Shown piece after piece: positions 8,531-16,692 of a stretch of DNA of 64,000 nucleotides. The translations under genes were made by a program, and so were the position numbers. Below the pieces are notes generated by a model. It was not told the DNA's origin, did not search any database, and saw only the letters and a list, made by a program, of their open reading frames with translations. Location: positions 1 to 64,000 of the forward strand of contig CAWDAL010000008.1 of the NCBI GenBank assembly GCA_963800285.1, in the 5' to 3' direction. This DNA comes from DASUPK01 sp963800285 (GTDB lineage: Bacteria > Actinomycetota > Thermoleophilia > Solirubrobacterales > 70-9). Within the stretch, counting starts at the first letter, position 1, and each line of letters opens with the position of its first letter.

Positions 8531-8549
8531 TGAAGCGTTCTGCGCTTCA
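8531..8549 (+). terminator. Hairpin after the GYD gene
   Basis: TGAAGCG-TTCTG-CGCTTCA is a perfect 7-bp stem 36 bases after the GYD stop. There is no T-run, so the terminator role is inferred from position only. Confidence 0.4.
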
Positions 8550-8623
8550 CCAGCAAGTCGACCGAAACTCGTTGCTTCGTCGATGGTTGAACCCGCCGCG
8601 ACCGCCTCTAACCTCGCTCCGTT

Positions 8624-9214
8624 GTGGCCTCCCCACTGGCAGACGCGGACCTTGCCACTTGGGCGCGAGAGCACCTCGTCTATGAGGCGAGGATGCTCGC
8701 CTACACAGCAGTGGAACTCGCAAAGCGGGGCGATCTCCCGCGTGACCAGGAGTCGAACGTTTTACTCGAGGCGTTCGCGATTCACGCTCGCTGCTTGCGG
8801 GATTTCCTGTTCGGTCGCCGGGGCCGCTACGCGATGGACGCCTTTGCCTCTGACTTCTGCGCCCCCGGGGGGTGGGACCAGGCGCGAGGCGAAGTGCCGC
8901 GCGCCCTCGCGGAGGTGGACGACCGCAACCGTCTCGGCCGCGAGGTCGTTCACCTCACCTACGAGCGCAGTGCGGTTCCGGCGGAGATCAAGGACTGGCC
9001 CGTCAGCGCCATCGTGCAGGAGCTCGTGTACGCCCTCGATGACTTCGCGCTCGAGGCCCTGCCGGAGCGGTTAGACGACGAGACGCGTCAGGCTCTCACC
9101 AATCTCCAGAACTCTCCTCCGCCCGGAGTGGGCCCGATTTCTGTCGCCACAGCAATTCAGGTGCCGTATACCGGCGGGACAATCGACTTCCCCGACTTCC
9201 ACGTCGGGAGTTGA
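8624..9214 (+). CDS. Uncharacterised helical protein
   Basis: 196 residues from a GTG start. The sequence is mostly charged helices (LATWAREHLVYEARMLAY, LLEAFAIHARCLRDFLFGR) with a conserved-looking HLTYER segment and a proline-rich end. No signal peptide or membrane segment is seen and no family is recognised. It stands alone between the GYD gene and the tRNA-Pro remnant, and the codon use looks like its neighbours, so it is probably a real gene. Confidence 0.6.
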   Translation: MASPLADADLATWAREHLVYEARMLAYTAVELAKRGDLPRDQESNVLLEAFAIHARCLRDFLFGRRGRYAMDAFASDFCAPGGWDQARGEVPRALAEVDDRNRLGREVVHLTYERSAVPAEIKDWPVSAIVQELVYALDDFALEALPERLDDETRQALTNLQNSPPPGVGPISVATAIQVPYTGGTIDFPDFHVGS

Positions 9215-9299
9215 GCGACAGCGCCTCCCTTGTGCGACGAGGAGCACTGCCGGCTGTCAGTGCCGGGTTTCGCGGGAAGGAGGCGCTGATCGAAGCCCG

Positions 9300-9364
9300 G
9301 CGCGGTCTGGTAGCGCATTCGGCTGGGGGCCGAAAGGTCGCTGGTTCAAATCCAGTCGCCCCGA
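9300..9364 (+). tRNA. tRNA-Pro(GGG)-like remnant lacking its 5' acceptor strand
   Basis: The D arm (GCGC/GCGC, 9300-9316), anticodon arm (TTCGG/CCGAA with loop CTGGGGG, anticodon GGG at 9325-9327), T arm (9340-9356) and 3' acceptor strand CGCCCCG plus A are all intact. The bases before the D arm (cgaagcc) cannot pair with CGCCCCG, so the 5' end has been replaced and the gene is probably dead. No CCA is encoded. Bases 9319-9364 are repeated exactly at 13578-13623. Confidence 0.7.
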
Positions 9365-9454
9365 TTAGTCCTACACCACCGTGATTCGTAAGCGATGATG
9401 GGCCGAGATGAGGTCGGTCCAGGATGCGACCGGCTTGAGTAAAGCCGGCAGATC

Positions 9455-11026
9455 GTGCTACTAACGCCGATCCTGATCGCCCTGATGGTCATCTTGCTCA
9501 TCAGCGGCACGGGTGACGAGCCCGCCCCCTCCAAGGACCGGCCCGTGGTAGACGTCCCGGCCGGGGTACAACTCGACCTGGCCAAGCGTTTTCGGCCGAT
9601 CCTCCGCTTCGACTCCGCGGAGCCCTGGCGGCCGCTCAATGTCGACCGCTTCCTCGACGAGGCCGCACTCGGCTCGCCCCAGAGACTCTGTCAGCGTTCG
9701 ATCCGCGGGGCGGGGCGCTGCGAGCCCGTGGTTGGCCATCGCGAATTTGATTCTGCGATCTCCCACTTCCGACTGGGGGGCGAGAACCTGTATGTCGACA
9801 TCGCCGGCAGCCGGCCGAACGGCCTCGACTACCGGAGCCCGGACCGGTGCCCGCGCTCGCCTCCTCTTCTTGATTGCAATCGCGATTCCGGATCGGCGAT
9901 CTACTACGACGTCGTCGGGGCCAACGGTCGTTACTACGTCGACTACTGGTGGTTCTACCGCTACAACGACTTCCCGCGCCTCGGCAAGGTCGCCGCCTGT
10001 ACTGGGCCCATTCGCATCCTCTGTTCCGACCATGAGGGTGATTGGGAGGGGGTGACTGTGGTCATTCCCGCCGCTGATGCCAATCGAGTTGAGTACGTCG
10101 ACTACGCGGCCCACGAGGGCGTCTTCCGCTACGGAGCCCCCCAGCTTGACCTCGGCGGGCCCGACGACACCCATCCCGTTGTGTACGTCGCCGAGGGCAC
10201 TCACGCCTCCTATCCGAGCCCTTGCCAGACTTCGGAGTGTCAGCAGCTGGCCCGAACCGTGATCCGCCGGCCAGAGGGTCGCCATGATGGACTTGCACCC
10301 TGGGGCCGCAACAGGGACGCGGCGTGTGCGGTCAAGCCGCCGTGCCTGCTCCATCTGCCCCCAGCCGTTGCCGGCAGCCGTTCGTGGAACGCCTTCGGCG
10401 GCCTCTGGGGTCGGATCTGCGAAAACCCGACGGCAGGCGATTGCCCCTTGGCCGGTGGTCCCCACTCGCCGAGCACTCAGGATCGCTACCGCGCTCCCTG
10501 GTGCGCTCAGACCGTCGCCGTCAGCGGTCAGGACTTCGACAAGCGCGAAACCTGTGATGAAGTCACAGCGGGAGCTGGAGCCGAGGCCATCCCGGGCCTT
10601 GGGACCATCACCGATTGCCGAACCTGGTCTGGTTCGTCAGCAGCGGTGGTCGCTTGTGATCCCGACACCCTGGCTCAGGCTTTGAGCAGTGATCAGGTGA
10701 GCACTCGAGACACGATCACGATCCTGGTTGAAGGAGTCAACCAAGGCAAGACGGCAACGCCCGGGGTCGCCCAATACATCGCCAAGCCCCTGCGGGCCCC
10801 AGCCGACCTTGTCATTCGCGGCAAGGTTGACGAGGTCACAGTCAATGCCCGTGAGCCGCCGGGCCTGGCCAAGGACCTGGTCCAGGCGCGCTTCAATGAG
10901 CTCGGTCTCGAGATCGGCCAGGAGGCTCAAATCCGTGTTCGCTATCGCAAGGCGAAGGTCCGAGTCGCCTTGACGCTTCCGTTCGGCCAGGTGCTGAAGC
11001 CACCGTTGGAAACGATCGCCGGGTGA
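9455..11026 (+). CDS. Membrane-anchored VPS62-like protein
   Basis: 523 residues from GTG 9455. A single N-terminal hydrophobic segment (LLTPILIALMVILLISG) is an uncleaved anchor or signal. The next part carries the VPS62-type pattern: YYVDYWWFYRYNDFP, CSDHEGDWEGVTVVI and YVAEGTHASYPSPC. The C-terminal 150 residues are unrelated repeats of cysteine-poor beta structure ending RVALTLPFGQVL. Many cysteines suggest an extracytoplasmic location. The function of VPS62-like proteins in bacteria is unknown. It follows the tRNA-Pro remnant and is convergent with the ceramidase gene. Confidence 0.7.
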   Translation: MLLTPILIALMVILLISGTGDEPAPSKDRPVVDVPAGVQLDLAKRFRPILRFDSAEPWRPLNVDRFLDEAALGSPQRLCQRSIRGAGRCEPVVGHREFDSAISHFRLGGENLYVDIAGSRPNGLDYRSPDRCPRSPPLLDCNRDSGSAIYYDVVGANGRYYVDYWWFYRYNDFPRLGKVAACTGPIRILCSDHEGDWEGVTVVIPAADANRVEYVDYAAHEGVFRYGAPQLDLGGPDDTHPVVYVAEGTHASYPSPCQTSECQQLARTVIRRPEGRHDGLAPWGRNRDAACAVKPPCLLHLPPAVAGSRSWNAFGGLWGRICENPTAGDCPLAGGPHSPSTQDRYRAPWCAQTVAVSGQDFDKRETCDEVTAGAGAEAIPGLGTITDCRTWSGSSAAVVACDPDTLAQALSSDQVSTRDTITILVEGVNQGKTATPGVAQYIAKPLRAPADLVIRGKVDEVTVNAREPPGLAKDLVQARFNELGLEIGQEAQIRVRYRKAKVRVALTLPFGQVLKPPLETIAG

Positions 11027-11044
11027 GCGCGAGATTCGAGCTGC

Positions 11045-12973
11045 TTACGTCCGCAGCGGCGGGTTGTAATCGCCGATGGAAATCGAACCGTCGGCCGAGA
11101 TGATCAGCAGTTGCCCGGCGGACATCGTCCGTTTGACGTCGTCGCCGACCTTGACGGTGACCGTTTTGACGGTGGGCAGCTTGACCGTGAGCCGTTCGAT
11201 TTTGGACACCAGGCTCCATGTGAACTCGCGCTCGTGGTACGCCACCTCGGCACGGGCGTCAATCCTCTTGTGGGCCCTGGGGAGGGGGACCCATCGCAAC
11301 CAATTGTGTTTGTTGTGGAAGCGCAGCTCGACCGCCGACCTCGACAGGTTCCGGAAGCGGTACCGCCACTGTCGAGGGGACGTCCACTCGGTCGCGGCCG
11401 GACCGGGCGGCGAGGGCTTGTCGTCGGCCATCGCCGTCGCGAGTTGAGCCGCAACCTGCTGATGGGCCTCGAGCGTGTGGGGACCGAAGAGCGTGGATGC
11501 ACCCTCGTAGTGCTGTGCGGAGTACTCCTCGCGTGTCGTGATGTACCCCGCGTACTCGTTGGCATAGGTACCCAGGGCGAGGTGCGTGACGCCCGTGCCG
11601 GACATCGCGTCGAGGACGCTCTTGCGCAGGCGGCGACCAGCCATCGTGGTCAACTCCCCCGGAATCCCGAGCACGGCGACGGCGCCGAGACGGAGCAGCT
11701 GAACGGGCAATACCTGCGGCACGACCGGCGGCTCCTTGATGCCCGGCATCAGCACGACGGGTTTCGGCAGCTGTCCCTTGCGGTCCGCCCTGGCAGCCGC
11801 CCGATTAATGCGGGAGAGGCCGAAGACCGCGCGGAGCAAGGCGCTGGAGACTTCGGCGATGAGCTCGTCTGCTTCGGTGAGGTTCGCGGCCGTGCGGCCC
11901 TCCTTGATCCCCAGGTTGGGCTTCGGCACGCTGTCCACCGCGCTGCCTGCCGCGAACGAGAGCCCAAGCGCCGCCGGCCAGGTCCGCGCACCGCCCGCGC
12001 CCGTGCAGACCATCGAGAAGTCAATCCGAGTGTGCCGGTGCTGGACCGGTCCGGTGACCTCCTCGGTCGCCTCACGGAAGAGATGCTCGGCGACCTCGAA
12101 CTGCTGGCGACCGTGCTTCCGCATCTGGGGGACGTCGCAGACGCCGTCAGGGGGAGGATGGTCAAGCGCAACATTGCCTGAGACGTCGCCGCAGTGGGCG
12201 TTGGCGAACGCGGCGACGAAGGTCTCAGGCTTGCGTCGGTCGCTCTGCATCTGCTGCTCGAAGAGTGAACTCGCATAGCCCTTGTTGTCGCCGCAGACGA
12301 GCGTGTTCTTCTGGCCGCGATCGGTGGGGTGGATCGCATACCAACTCAGTGCGCCGACCGGTCGCTCACTCCCCTGGTCGACCTTGACGAACTTCAGCAG
12401 CAGCATCTCGCGATCGGTGTCCCAGTCCCAGCGATCTCGCTCGGCCTGCGGGTTGCGCCGGTACGCAGGTTCTGAGCGATTCCCCCCGCAGTCGGCGACC
12501 TCGCCCCTGTTGACGTAGATCCGTCCGGGGGCGAGGTTGGCGTGTGCCATCTCGACGGCGCGAACGCAGCCGTCGACGATGCACTCGACGGTGGCCTCGT
12601 CACAACCGCCGATGTCGAAGTTGAAGTCGTAGAGCAGATTCCCCGAGAACCCGCCCGGCGCGCTGTGGGTGTGCGTTCCCGCGAGCAGGACGTTCTCCTC
12701 GGTGTAGACCCCCGGATGCGACGCCGCAAGGCGCCTGAGAACGCTGTCTCTCACCTTGTGAGTGCCGGCCCAGATGTCGGCCACGATGATCGCGATACAT
12801 CCCGCCCCAGCGGCGGACGGCCGTTCGGCGACCACGAAAGCGCGGGCGAACAGCGGCGACTCGACTCCCGTCGCGATCTGGTCCTCATCGACCATGCCCT
12901 GCAACGGCAGTCCAATCGCGGGATCGGTGACCTCGCCGATCCCCGTCCCTATCGCGTACGACACCTCCATCAC
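11045..12973 (-). CDS. Neutral/alkaline ceramidase family hydrolase
   Basis: 642 residues. Family features in order are: GIGEVTDPAIGLPLQGM at the N terminus (the usual G-x-D-x-T-P replaced by a diverged form), AFVV and the strand AIIVADIWAG, the active-site region LLAGTHTHSAPGGFSG, AFANAHCGDVSGNVA, and a beta-sandwich C-terminal domain after residue 500. Neutral ceramidases split N-acylsphingosines at zinc. No signal peptide is visible, so the enzyme may be cytosolic or exported by another route. Its ATG overlaps the stop of the SnoaL gene upstream, so the two form an operon. Substrate is inferred from family only. Confidence 0.8.
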   Translation of the reverse strand: MMEVSYAIGTGIGEVTDPAIGLPLQGMVDEDQIATGVESPLFARAFVVAERPSAAGAGCIAIIVADIWAGTHKVRDSVLRRLAASHPGVYTEENVLLAGTHTHSAPGGFSGNLLYDFNFDIGGCDEATVECIVDGCVRAVEMAHANLAPGRIYVNRGEVADCGGNRSEPAYRRNPQAERDRWDWDTDREMLLLKFVKVDQGSERPVGALSWYAIHPTDRGQKNTLVCGDNKGYASSLFEQQMQSDRRKPETFVAAFANAHCGDVSGNVALDHPPPDGVCDVPQMRKHGRQQFEVAEHLFREATEEVTGPVQHRHTRIDFSMVCTGAGGARTWPAALGLSFAAGSAVDSVPKPNLGIKEGRTAANLTEADELIAEVSSALLRAVFGLSRINRAAARADRKGQLPKPVVLMPGIKEPPVVPQVLPVQLLRLGAVAVLGIPGELTTMAGRRLRKSVLDAMSGTGVTHLALGTYANEYAGYITTREEYSAQHYEGASTLFGPHTLEAHQQVAAQLATAMADDKPSPPGPAATEWTSPRQWRYRFRNLSRSAVELRFHNKHNWLRWVPLPRAHKRIDARAEVAYHEREFTWSLVSKIERLTVKLPTVKTVTVKVGDDVKRTMSAGQLLIISADGSISIGDYNPPLRT

Positions 12974-13401
12974 TCCGACGACCCGGCCGCTTCGAGGGCC
13001 TCCTGCCGGTCAGTGGTGATCGCAATGCGCCTGATCCTGCCCTGCTCGACGGTGACGACTGCGTAGGCGGTCAGGCTGATTTCGACGCCGCTGCGGCGAC
13101 CCTGTCCGACGGTGTCGGTGATGCACACATAGCGGCCAGGGCTTCCAGGGATGAATTCTTGTGGCTCCAGGCGGAAGTCCTCGAAGGACTCCCAGAGATT
13201 CGTGGTCCATTGCAGGGCCCCTTGGTGTCCGACGTGCCAGGCCGCACCCGGAATGGCCGGATAGTCCTGCAGCTCGACATCCTCGTGCAGATACTGGAAC
13301 GGCTCGGCCGTAAACGGGTCGTCGAGATCGATTCTTCCGAGATCGTTGAAGGCATCGCACAACTCGCGGAAGAGTCGGAAGTCCTCTTCTCCCTCGGCCA
13401 T
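12970..13401 (-). CDS. SnoaL/NTF2-like protein, first gene of the ceramidase operon
   Basis: 143 residues with an NTF2-like cone fold pattern: helix FRLFRELCDAFNDLGRID, strand YLHEDVELQDYPAIPGA and the C-terminal strands VCITDTVGQGRRSGVEIS. It ends EALEAAGSSE, the tail shared by the tandem SnoaL genes elsewhere in the window. A GATACT box lies 6 bases upstream of the ATG. The stop overlaps the ceramidase start (TGATG). The ligand or reaction is unknown. Confidence 0.75.
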   Translation of the reverse strand: MAEGEEDFRLFRELCDAFNDLGRIDLDDPFTAEPFQYLHEDVELQDYPAIPGAAWHVGHQGALQWTTNLWESFEDFRLEPQEFIPGSPGRYVCITDTVGQGRRSGVEISLTAYAVVTVEQGRIRRIAITTDRQEALEAAGSSE

Positions 13402-13407
13402 GGTCGG

Positions 13408-13413
13408 AGTATC
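13408..13413 (-). promoter_or_regulatory. GATACT -10-like box, 6 nt before ATG
   Basis: Read on the minus strand, gagatactccgacc precedes the ATG at 13401. The short distance would give a leaderless or nearly leaderless transcript. Confidence 0.5.
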
Positions 13414-13577
13414 TCGCGTCGTCGAGTCTCTGCACAGCCCTGCACAGTCCCTCATTTCGTTCGTGCCGTGGTACCGATTTGGTACCCGATGCACCGTCCT
13501 GTCTGTCCAGATCGTCCACGGCCCTGGACACATAGGACGCGACGGACGCTCCGGGACACATAGACGCCTGAATCCAC

Positions 13578-13623
13578 TCGGCTGGGGGCCGAAAGGTCGC
13601 TGGTTCAAATCCAGTCGCCCCGA
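13578..13623 (+). repeat. tRNA-Pro 3'-end fragment (candidate att remnant)
   Basis: 46 bases identical to 9319-9364: anticodon arm, T arm, 3' acceptor strand and discriminator A. The D arm and 5' strand are absent. Such 3' tRNA repeats are typical integrase attachment duplications; here the pair brackets 4.26 kb holding the VPS62-like and ceramidase genes. Confidence 0.75.
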
Positions 13624-13632
13624 CTAAGGAAA

Positions 13633-13667
13633 GCCCTGGAAGTCGGCTAGTTCGCCGGTTCCAGGGC
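13633..13667. terminator. Hairpin just after the tRNA-Pro fragment
   Basis: GCCCTGGAA at 13633-13641 pairs with TTCCAGGGC at 13659-13667. It is followed at 13697-13718 by two tandem copies of aggggcacaat. It could be a terminator or part of an integrase arm region. Confidence 0.45.
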
Positions 13668-13971
13668 ACCGCAGTTCGGACGCTGAATGTGTCAGCAGGG
13701 GCACAATAGGGGCACAATTTGTAGGCGCTAGGGCGTCCCCCAGCGTCATTTGTTTGAGCCGATTCCGGTGCCTACATCAGGCGATCACGGCAACAACGGG
13801 CGATAGCGCGCAGGCTCCGCCCTAATTGCTGCGTTTCGTCGGAAGGAGGCGCGACGCTGCGCCCCGGCGGTGTTCGCGGCAGTGCTCCCGGCACGCGGGA
13901 GCAGCACTGCGGGATAACACGCTGCCGACTGCTCCCCCGCATGGAAACGAGTAGTCCGGGTGGGATCGCGA

Positions 13972-13977
13972 GATACT
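13972..13977 (+). promoter_or_regulatory. GATACT -10-like box, 9 nt before ATG
   Basis: The sequence gagatactgcgcgggcg leads directly into the ATG at 13987, the first gene of a two-gene SnoaL run. No clear -35 element is seen. Confidence 0.5.
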
Positions 13978-13986
13978 GCGCGGGCG

Positions 13987-14394
13987 ATGTCGCAGGAGAA
14001 CATCGAGGCCTTCGAGCTCGCGATCAATGCGTACAACGTGGGGGACGTAGAAACGATGCTGGAGATCCACGACCCCGATGTGGAGTGGCACCCGGTGCTT
14101 CAGGTGCTGCTCGGGGGAGAGACGACCGTCTACCACGGGCGGGACGGCGTTCGCGAGTTCCTACGGGACCTCGACGATGCTTTCGCGGAGCTCCATATCG
14201 AGATCGATGAGACCCGTGACCTAGGCGATCAAGTGGTGGCGCTCGGCCGCCTCCAAGGGCGTGGGAAGGAAAGCGGAGCCCAGATCGAGTCGCCTATCGG
14301 CTATTTGGTCGATTTCAAGGATGGGAAGGTGACTCGCGTGTTGACCTACCTCGACCCCACTGAGGCCCTCAAAGCCGCCGGGCTGTCGGAGTAG
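13987..14394 (+). CDS. SnoaL-like protein, first of a tandem pair
   Basis: 135 residues: N-terminal helix MSQENIEAFELAINAYNVGD, then DPDVEWHPVLQ, the loop YHGRDGVREFLRDLDD, and strands QVVALGRLQGRGKESG. The end EALKAAGLSE is the family tail. The last codons and stop (tcggagtag) followed by gcg supply a GGAG ribosome binding site for the next gene, whose ATG is 3 bases after the stop. ATG 13987 is preferred to an upstream in-frame ATG because all sibling genes begin MS(E/Q)EN. Confidence 0.82.
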   Translation: MSQENIEAFELAINAYNVGDVETMLEIHDPDVEWHPVLQVLLGGETTVYHGRDGVREFLRDLDDAFAELHIEIDETRDLGDQVVALGRLQGRGKESGAQIESPIGYLVDFKDGKVTRVLTYLDPTEALKAAGLSE

Positions 14395-14397
14395 GCG

Positions 14398-15234
14398 ATG
14401 TCGGAGAAGAACGTCGAGCTGGTGCGACGTGGCATTGAGGCCCTGAACCGGCGGGATATCGATGCCTGGCTTGAGGGCTTCCACGCCGACGTAGAAGCCC
14501 ACGACTTGCCGACTATCCCCGACGCTCCCGTCAGACGGGGCCACGAGGACTTGCGCAAGTGGGTCGAGATGATGGGGGACATCTGGACGCAGGAGAGTTA
14601 CTACGAGCCGGAGGAGTTCACCGCCGCCGATGACTTCGTGCTTGTTGGCGTTCGCACCCACGCCTGGGGCCGAGGAAGCGGGGTTCCCATCGAGGTCAGC
14701 TTCTTCTGGGTGTTCGAGATGCGGGACGGAAAAGTGCAACGAGTCTGGTCCGACTTCGACAAGGCGGAAGCCCTCGAAGCCGCCGGGCTGCGGGGGGTAG
14801 CCGCTTCGGACGAAAAGCAGCGGTTTGGAGTGGGCGTTCTTGCGAGCCGCGCTAGCCGGCGGCTGTTTCGACCCGCTGTCTCAAAAACGCGGCGCGGAAA
14901 GGGTCTAAGAAGCCTCCCCGATGCAGTTACGGATCCTGCTGTCGTATGTCTCAGACCCAAGGCTCAGCCACATAACGTTCTCCGAACTTGCGGTGCGAGC
15001 ACTGCCGCCGGCAGTGGAGGCGTGGCTTGCAGCGTCCTCCGCCGCACGGGAATCCTGCATCACGAATACGTCGACGGCGGCGTTCCCGGTCAGCGCGAAC
15101 GATGTCTGCGCATCCGAGGGTTCGCCACTGAACCCGTACAGGTGGGACACCACGCCGACCCCTCGGCCGAGGCATGCCCGAAGCTCGCCTGGGTCTGCGG
15201 TCCTTCCTCCGCTCCCGCCGCTCACCGTCGCTAG
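14398..15234 (+). CDS. SnoaL-like protein, second of the pair, with stop lost by a one-base G insertion
   Basis: The first about 134 residues are a complete SnoaL-like protein (MSEKNVELVRRGIEALNRRD, YDLP-type loop, KAEALEAAGLR). The expected stop TAG is present at 14798-14800 but one extra G in the run gggggg (14792-14797) puts it out of frame, so the frame runs on to 15234 through a hairpin repeat and through the antisense membrane-protein gene. The natural end is probably 14800. Closest sibling by eye is the gene at 17122, which shares the loop of the form RxGHEDLRKWVE and ESYYE.EEFT. Confidence 0.7.
   Translation: MSEKNVELVRRGIEALNRRDIDAWLEGFHADVEAHDLPTIPDAPVRRGHEDLRKWVEMMGDIWTQESYYEPEEFTAADDFVLVGVRTHAWGRGSGVPIEVSFFWVFEMRDGKVQRVWSDFDKAEALEAAGLRGVAASDEKQRFGVGVLASRASRRLFRPAVSKTRRGKGLRSLPDAVTDPAVVCLRPKAQPHNVLRTCGASTAAGSGGVACSVLRRTGILHHEYVDGGVPGQRERCLRIRGFATEPVQVGHHADPSAEACPKLAWVCGPSSAPAAHRR
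14801..14823 (+). repeat. Hairpin repeat (CCGCTT...AAGCAGCGG type)
   Basis: ccgcttcggacgaaaagcag begins directly after the natural TAG of the preceding SnoaL gene and ends in cgg at 14823. It is one copy of a hairpin family also found after other SnoaL genes at about 38.8 and 40.9 kb. Position suggests a terminator. Confidence 0.6.
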
Positions 15235-15321
15235 GACGGTCACCACGATGATCCCAACAATCAGGAGACCGACCCCGACCTCGATCGGGTCCACGTTGCG
15301 GCGGTTGATGTTGATGGTCAC
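14905..15321 (-). CDS. Small membrane-anchored protein
   Basis: 138 residues from GTG 15321. One transmembrane helix near the N terminus (VGVGLLIVGIIVVTVLATV) follows a short polar head. The outside part includes SGGSGGRTADPGELRACL and two further cysteines and ends YDSRIRNCIGEAS. No family is recognised. An upstream in-frame ATG would add a low-complexity basic stretch and is less likely. It lies antisense to the read-through part of the SnoaL gene. Confidence 0.6.
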   Translation of the reverse strand: MTININRRNVDPIEVGVGLLIVGIIVVTVLATVSGGSGGRTADPGELRACLGRGVGVVSHLYGFSGEPSDAQTSFALTGNAAVDVFVMQDSRAAEDAASHASTAGGSARTASSENVMWLSLGSETYDSRIRNCIGEAS

Positions 15322-15373
15322 TGGACAAGCCCCGCGGTCAAACGCGCTCGCTGGGTCAAAAAACCGACCGAAG

Positions 15374-15595
15374 CTAGTTCGGAGTCGAGTTCGTGACGTG
15401 GTCCCGCCACGCCAAGTCGATCCGGTCGAGCATCGGGTCGAAGGCGTCGGCGTCCGCATCCTTGCCGTCCAGGTAGTAGCGGCGGGTGCCGTCCTTGATG
15501 ACCGGCATCGGCTTGACCTTGGTCTCCTCCTCGAGCCTCTCGAGGATCTCGCGGCCCTTGCGGGTCTTGGGTCTCAGGAAGATCACCGCTGCCAT
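15374..15595 (-). CDS. Uncharacterised small protein
   Basis: 73 residues starting MAAVIFLRPKTRKGREIL. It is basic at the front and acidic at the end (DGKDADADAFDPMLDRID). The pattern PKTRKGREILERLEEETKV looks like a short strand-helix domain. No family is recognised. It is followed 52 bases downstream by the small membrane protein gene on the same strand. Confidence 0.5.
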   Translation of the reverse strand: MAAVIFLRPKTRKGREILERLEEETKVKPMPVIKDGTRRYYLDGKDADADAFDPMLDRIDLAWRDHVTNSTPN

Positions 15596-15636
15596 TGGCG
15601 GGAGTCTAATTCTGGTCGGGATCGGCGGGACGCGGA

Positions 15637-16017
15637 TCAGTCGCCGGGTGGATAGTCCCGGTGAACGTCCTCGTCGTGCCGTAGAAGCGATCGGAGGCGA
15701 TCCGAGCCATCGGAGTCGATCCACCGCTCGTCGATCGGCTCGCCTTCACGGTCGAAGCTTCTGACCTTTAGGTAGCCGGCGGGACTGTCCTCGACCTCCA
15801 CATGCGAGCAACGCTTGGCCTGCTCGGCAACTGACTTCGCCTGCTGCGGCGAGAGAATGAGCTTGGGTCCTGGCACGTTCATCTTCTCTGGCCCGATCGC
15901 CATCAGTTCAGGTTCGCACCGAGCGCCTCCCGGCGCTAACTGCCCTGGGACTTCGATCGTCAGCCACACTCCCAGATTGGGAGCGGCCGGTGACGGCTCT
16001 TCGAGCGCCTGCGCCAC
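15637..16017 (-). CDS. Uncharacterised protein in a phage-like gene block
   Basis: About 126 residues from GTG 16017. The core is LGVWLTIEVPGQLAPGG, PGPKLILSPQQAKSVAEQ and AGYLKVRSFDREGEPIDERW, which reads like a real folded domain. It overlaps the end of the frame starting at 16411 by about 110 bases in another register, so either the two genes overlap or one base is missing near 16.0 kb and they are one protein. Confidence 0.45.
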   Translation of the reverse strand: MAQALEEPSPAAPNLGVWLTIEVPGQLAPGGARCEPELMAIGPEKMNVPGPKLILSPQQAKSVAEQAKRCSHVEVEDSPAGYLKVRSFDREGEPIDERWIDSDGSDRLRSLLRHDEDVHRDYPPGD

Positions 16018-16411
16018 CGTTGAGCGCCTCGCAGACACGCTCGTAGAGCTCAACCGCCTCGGGATCGTCGTGCTCGACCCCAGTGTTGATATCCCGCCAG
16101 CGCCGCTTCTTGGCGAGAGAGGCGATCTCTTCCTCGGAGAGCTCCCCCCGCTCGGCCAGCAGGACGACACGATCCTCGTAGGTGTCGGGGTGCTCGCCGA
16201 TCCCGTAGCGCCAGCAGCCGAACGGCCTCGAACCCGGCAGGGATCGGCTGCGGCTCCACTCAGCCATCAGCCGGCCGCCATGTGCCGACCACGCAGCTGC
16301 GCCCTCCGCGTCGGTGAACTCCCGAGGACCGAGGTTGAGCGGGCCGAAGGTCAAGAAGTGCTCGGACTGCTCGAACGGGGGGGCGCCGCGAGCGGCGGTG
16401 AGCCGCGTCAC
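15908..16411 (-). CDS. Uncharacterised protein in a phage-like gene block
   Basis: 167 residues as read. The first 130 look genuine (HFLTFGPLNLGPREFTDAEG, WRYGIGEHPDTYEDRVVLL, RWRDINTGVEHDDPEAVELYER). The last 35 are serine/arginine-rich and may be out of frame. The start overlaps the stop of the preceding gene by four bases. No named family is recognised. Confidence 0.45.
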   Translation of the reverse strand: MTRLTAARGAPPFEQSEHFLTFGPLNLGPREFTDAEGAAAWSAHGGRLMAEWSRSRSLPGSRPFGCWRYGIGEHPDTYEDRVVLLAERGELSEEEIASLAKKRRWRDINTGVEHDDPEAVELYERVCEALNGGAGARRAVTGRSQSGSVADDRSPRAVSAGRRSVRT

Positions 16412-16692
16412 CGCGATGCCCTCGGTCCCGCCCTCCTGAGGGCCTCGAGACCGCTGTACCGGACTACGGCCAGGTCCAGCGCGACGAAGGCAGAAGATCC
16501 GTTCGCGCGCGCGAGCTCCACCTGTGCGTCGTCGTAGTCGACCTCGACCTCCGACTCGCGAAGAAGGTCAGCGGCGAGGCCAAGCTCACGATTGGTTGGT
16601 CCCCGCCCCAAGAATTGAAACGCCTCCGCCAGGTCGAAGCGCTGACCACGCGGGCGAATCCTTCCGAGCCGGCTCACGAGGCCCGCGCCCAT
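16408..16692 (-). CDS. Uncharacterised protein in a phage-like gene block
   Basis: 94 residues. Its front (LVSRLGRIRPRGQRFDLAEA) and middle (ESEVEVDYDDAQVELARANG) suggest a small alpha/beta domain. It overlaps the upstream gene by 19 bases and the downstream one by 4, giving a tight four-gene block read on the minus strand. No family is recognised. Confidence 0.45.
   Translation of the reverse strand: MGAGLVSRLGRIRPRGQRFDLAEAFQFLGRGPTNRELGLAADLLRESEVEVDYDDAQVELARANGSSAFVALDLAVVRYSGLEALRRAGPRASR

Noticed and set aside
13010..13717. Minus-strand frame containing GATGFEPATFRPPA, which resembles a conserved protein motif
   Set aside because: This motif is the well-known false translation of a tRNA 3' end; here it comes from the tRNA-Pro fragment at 13578-13623. 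The real gene on this strand is the SnoaL gene at 12970-13401.
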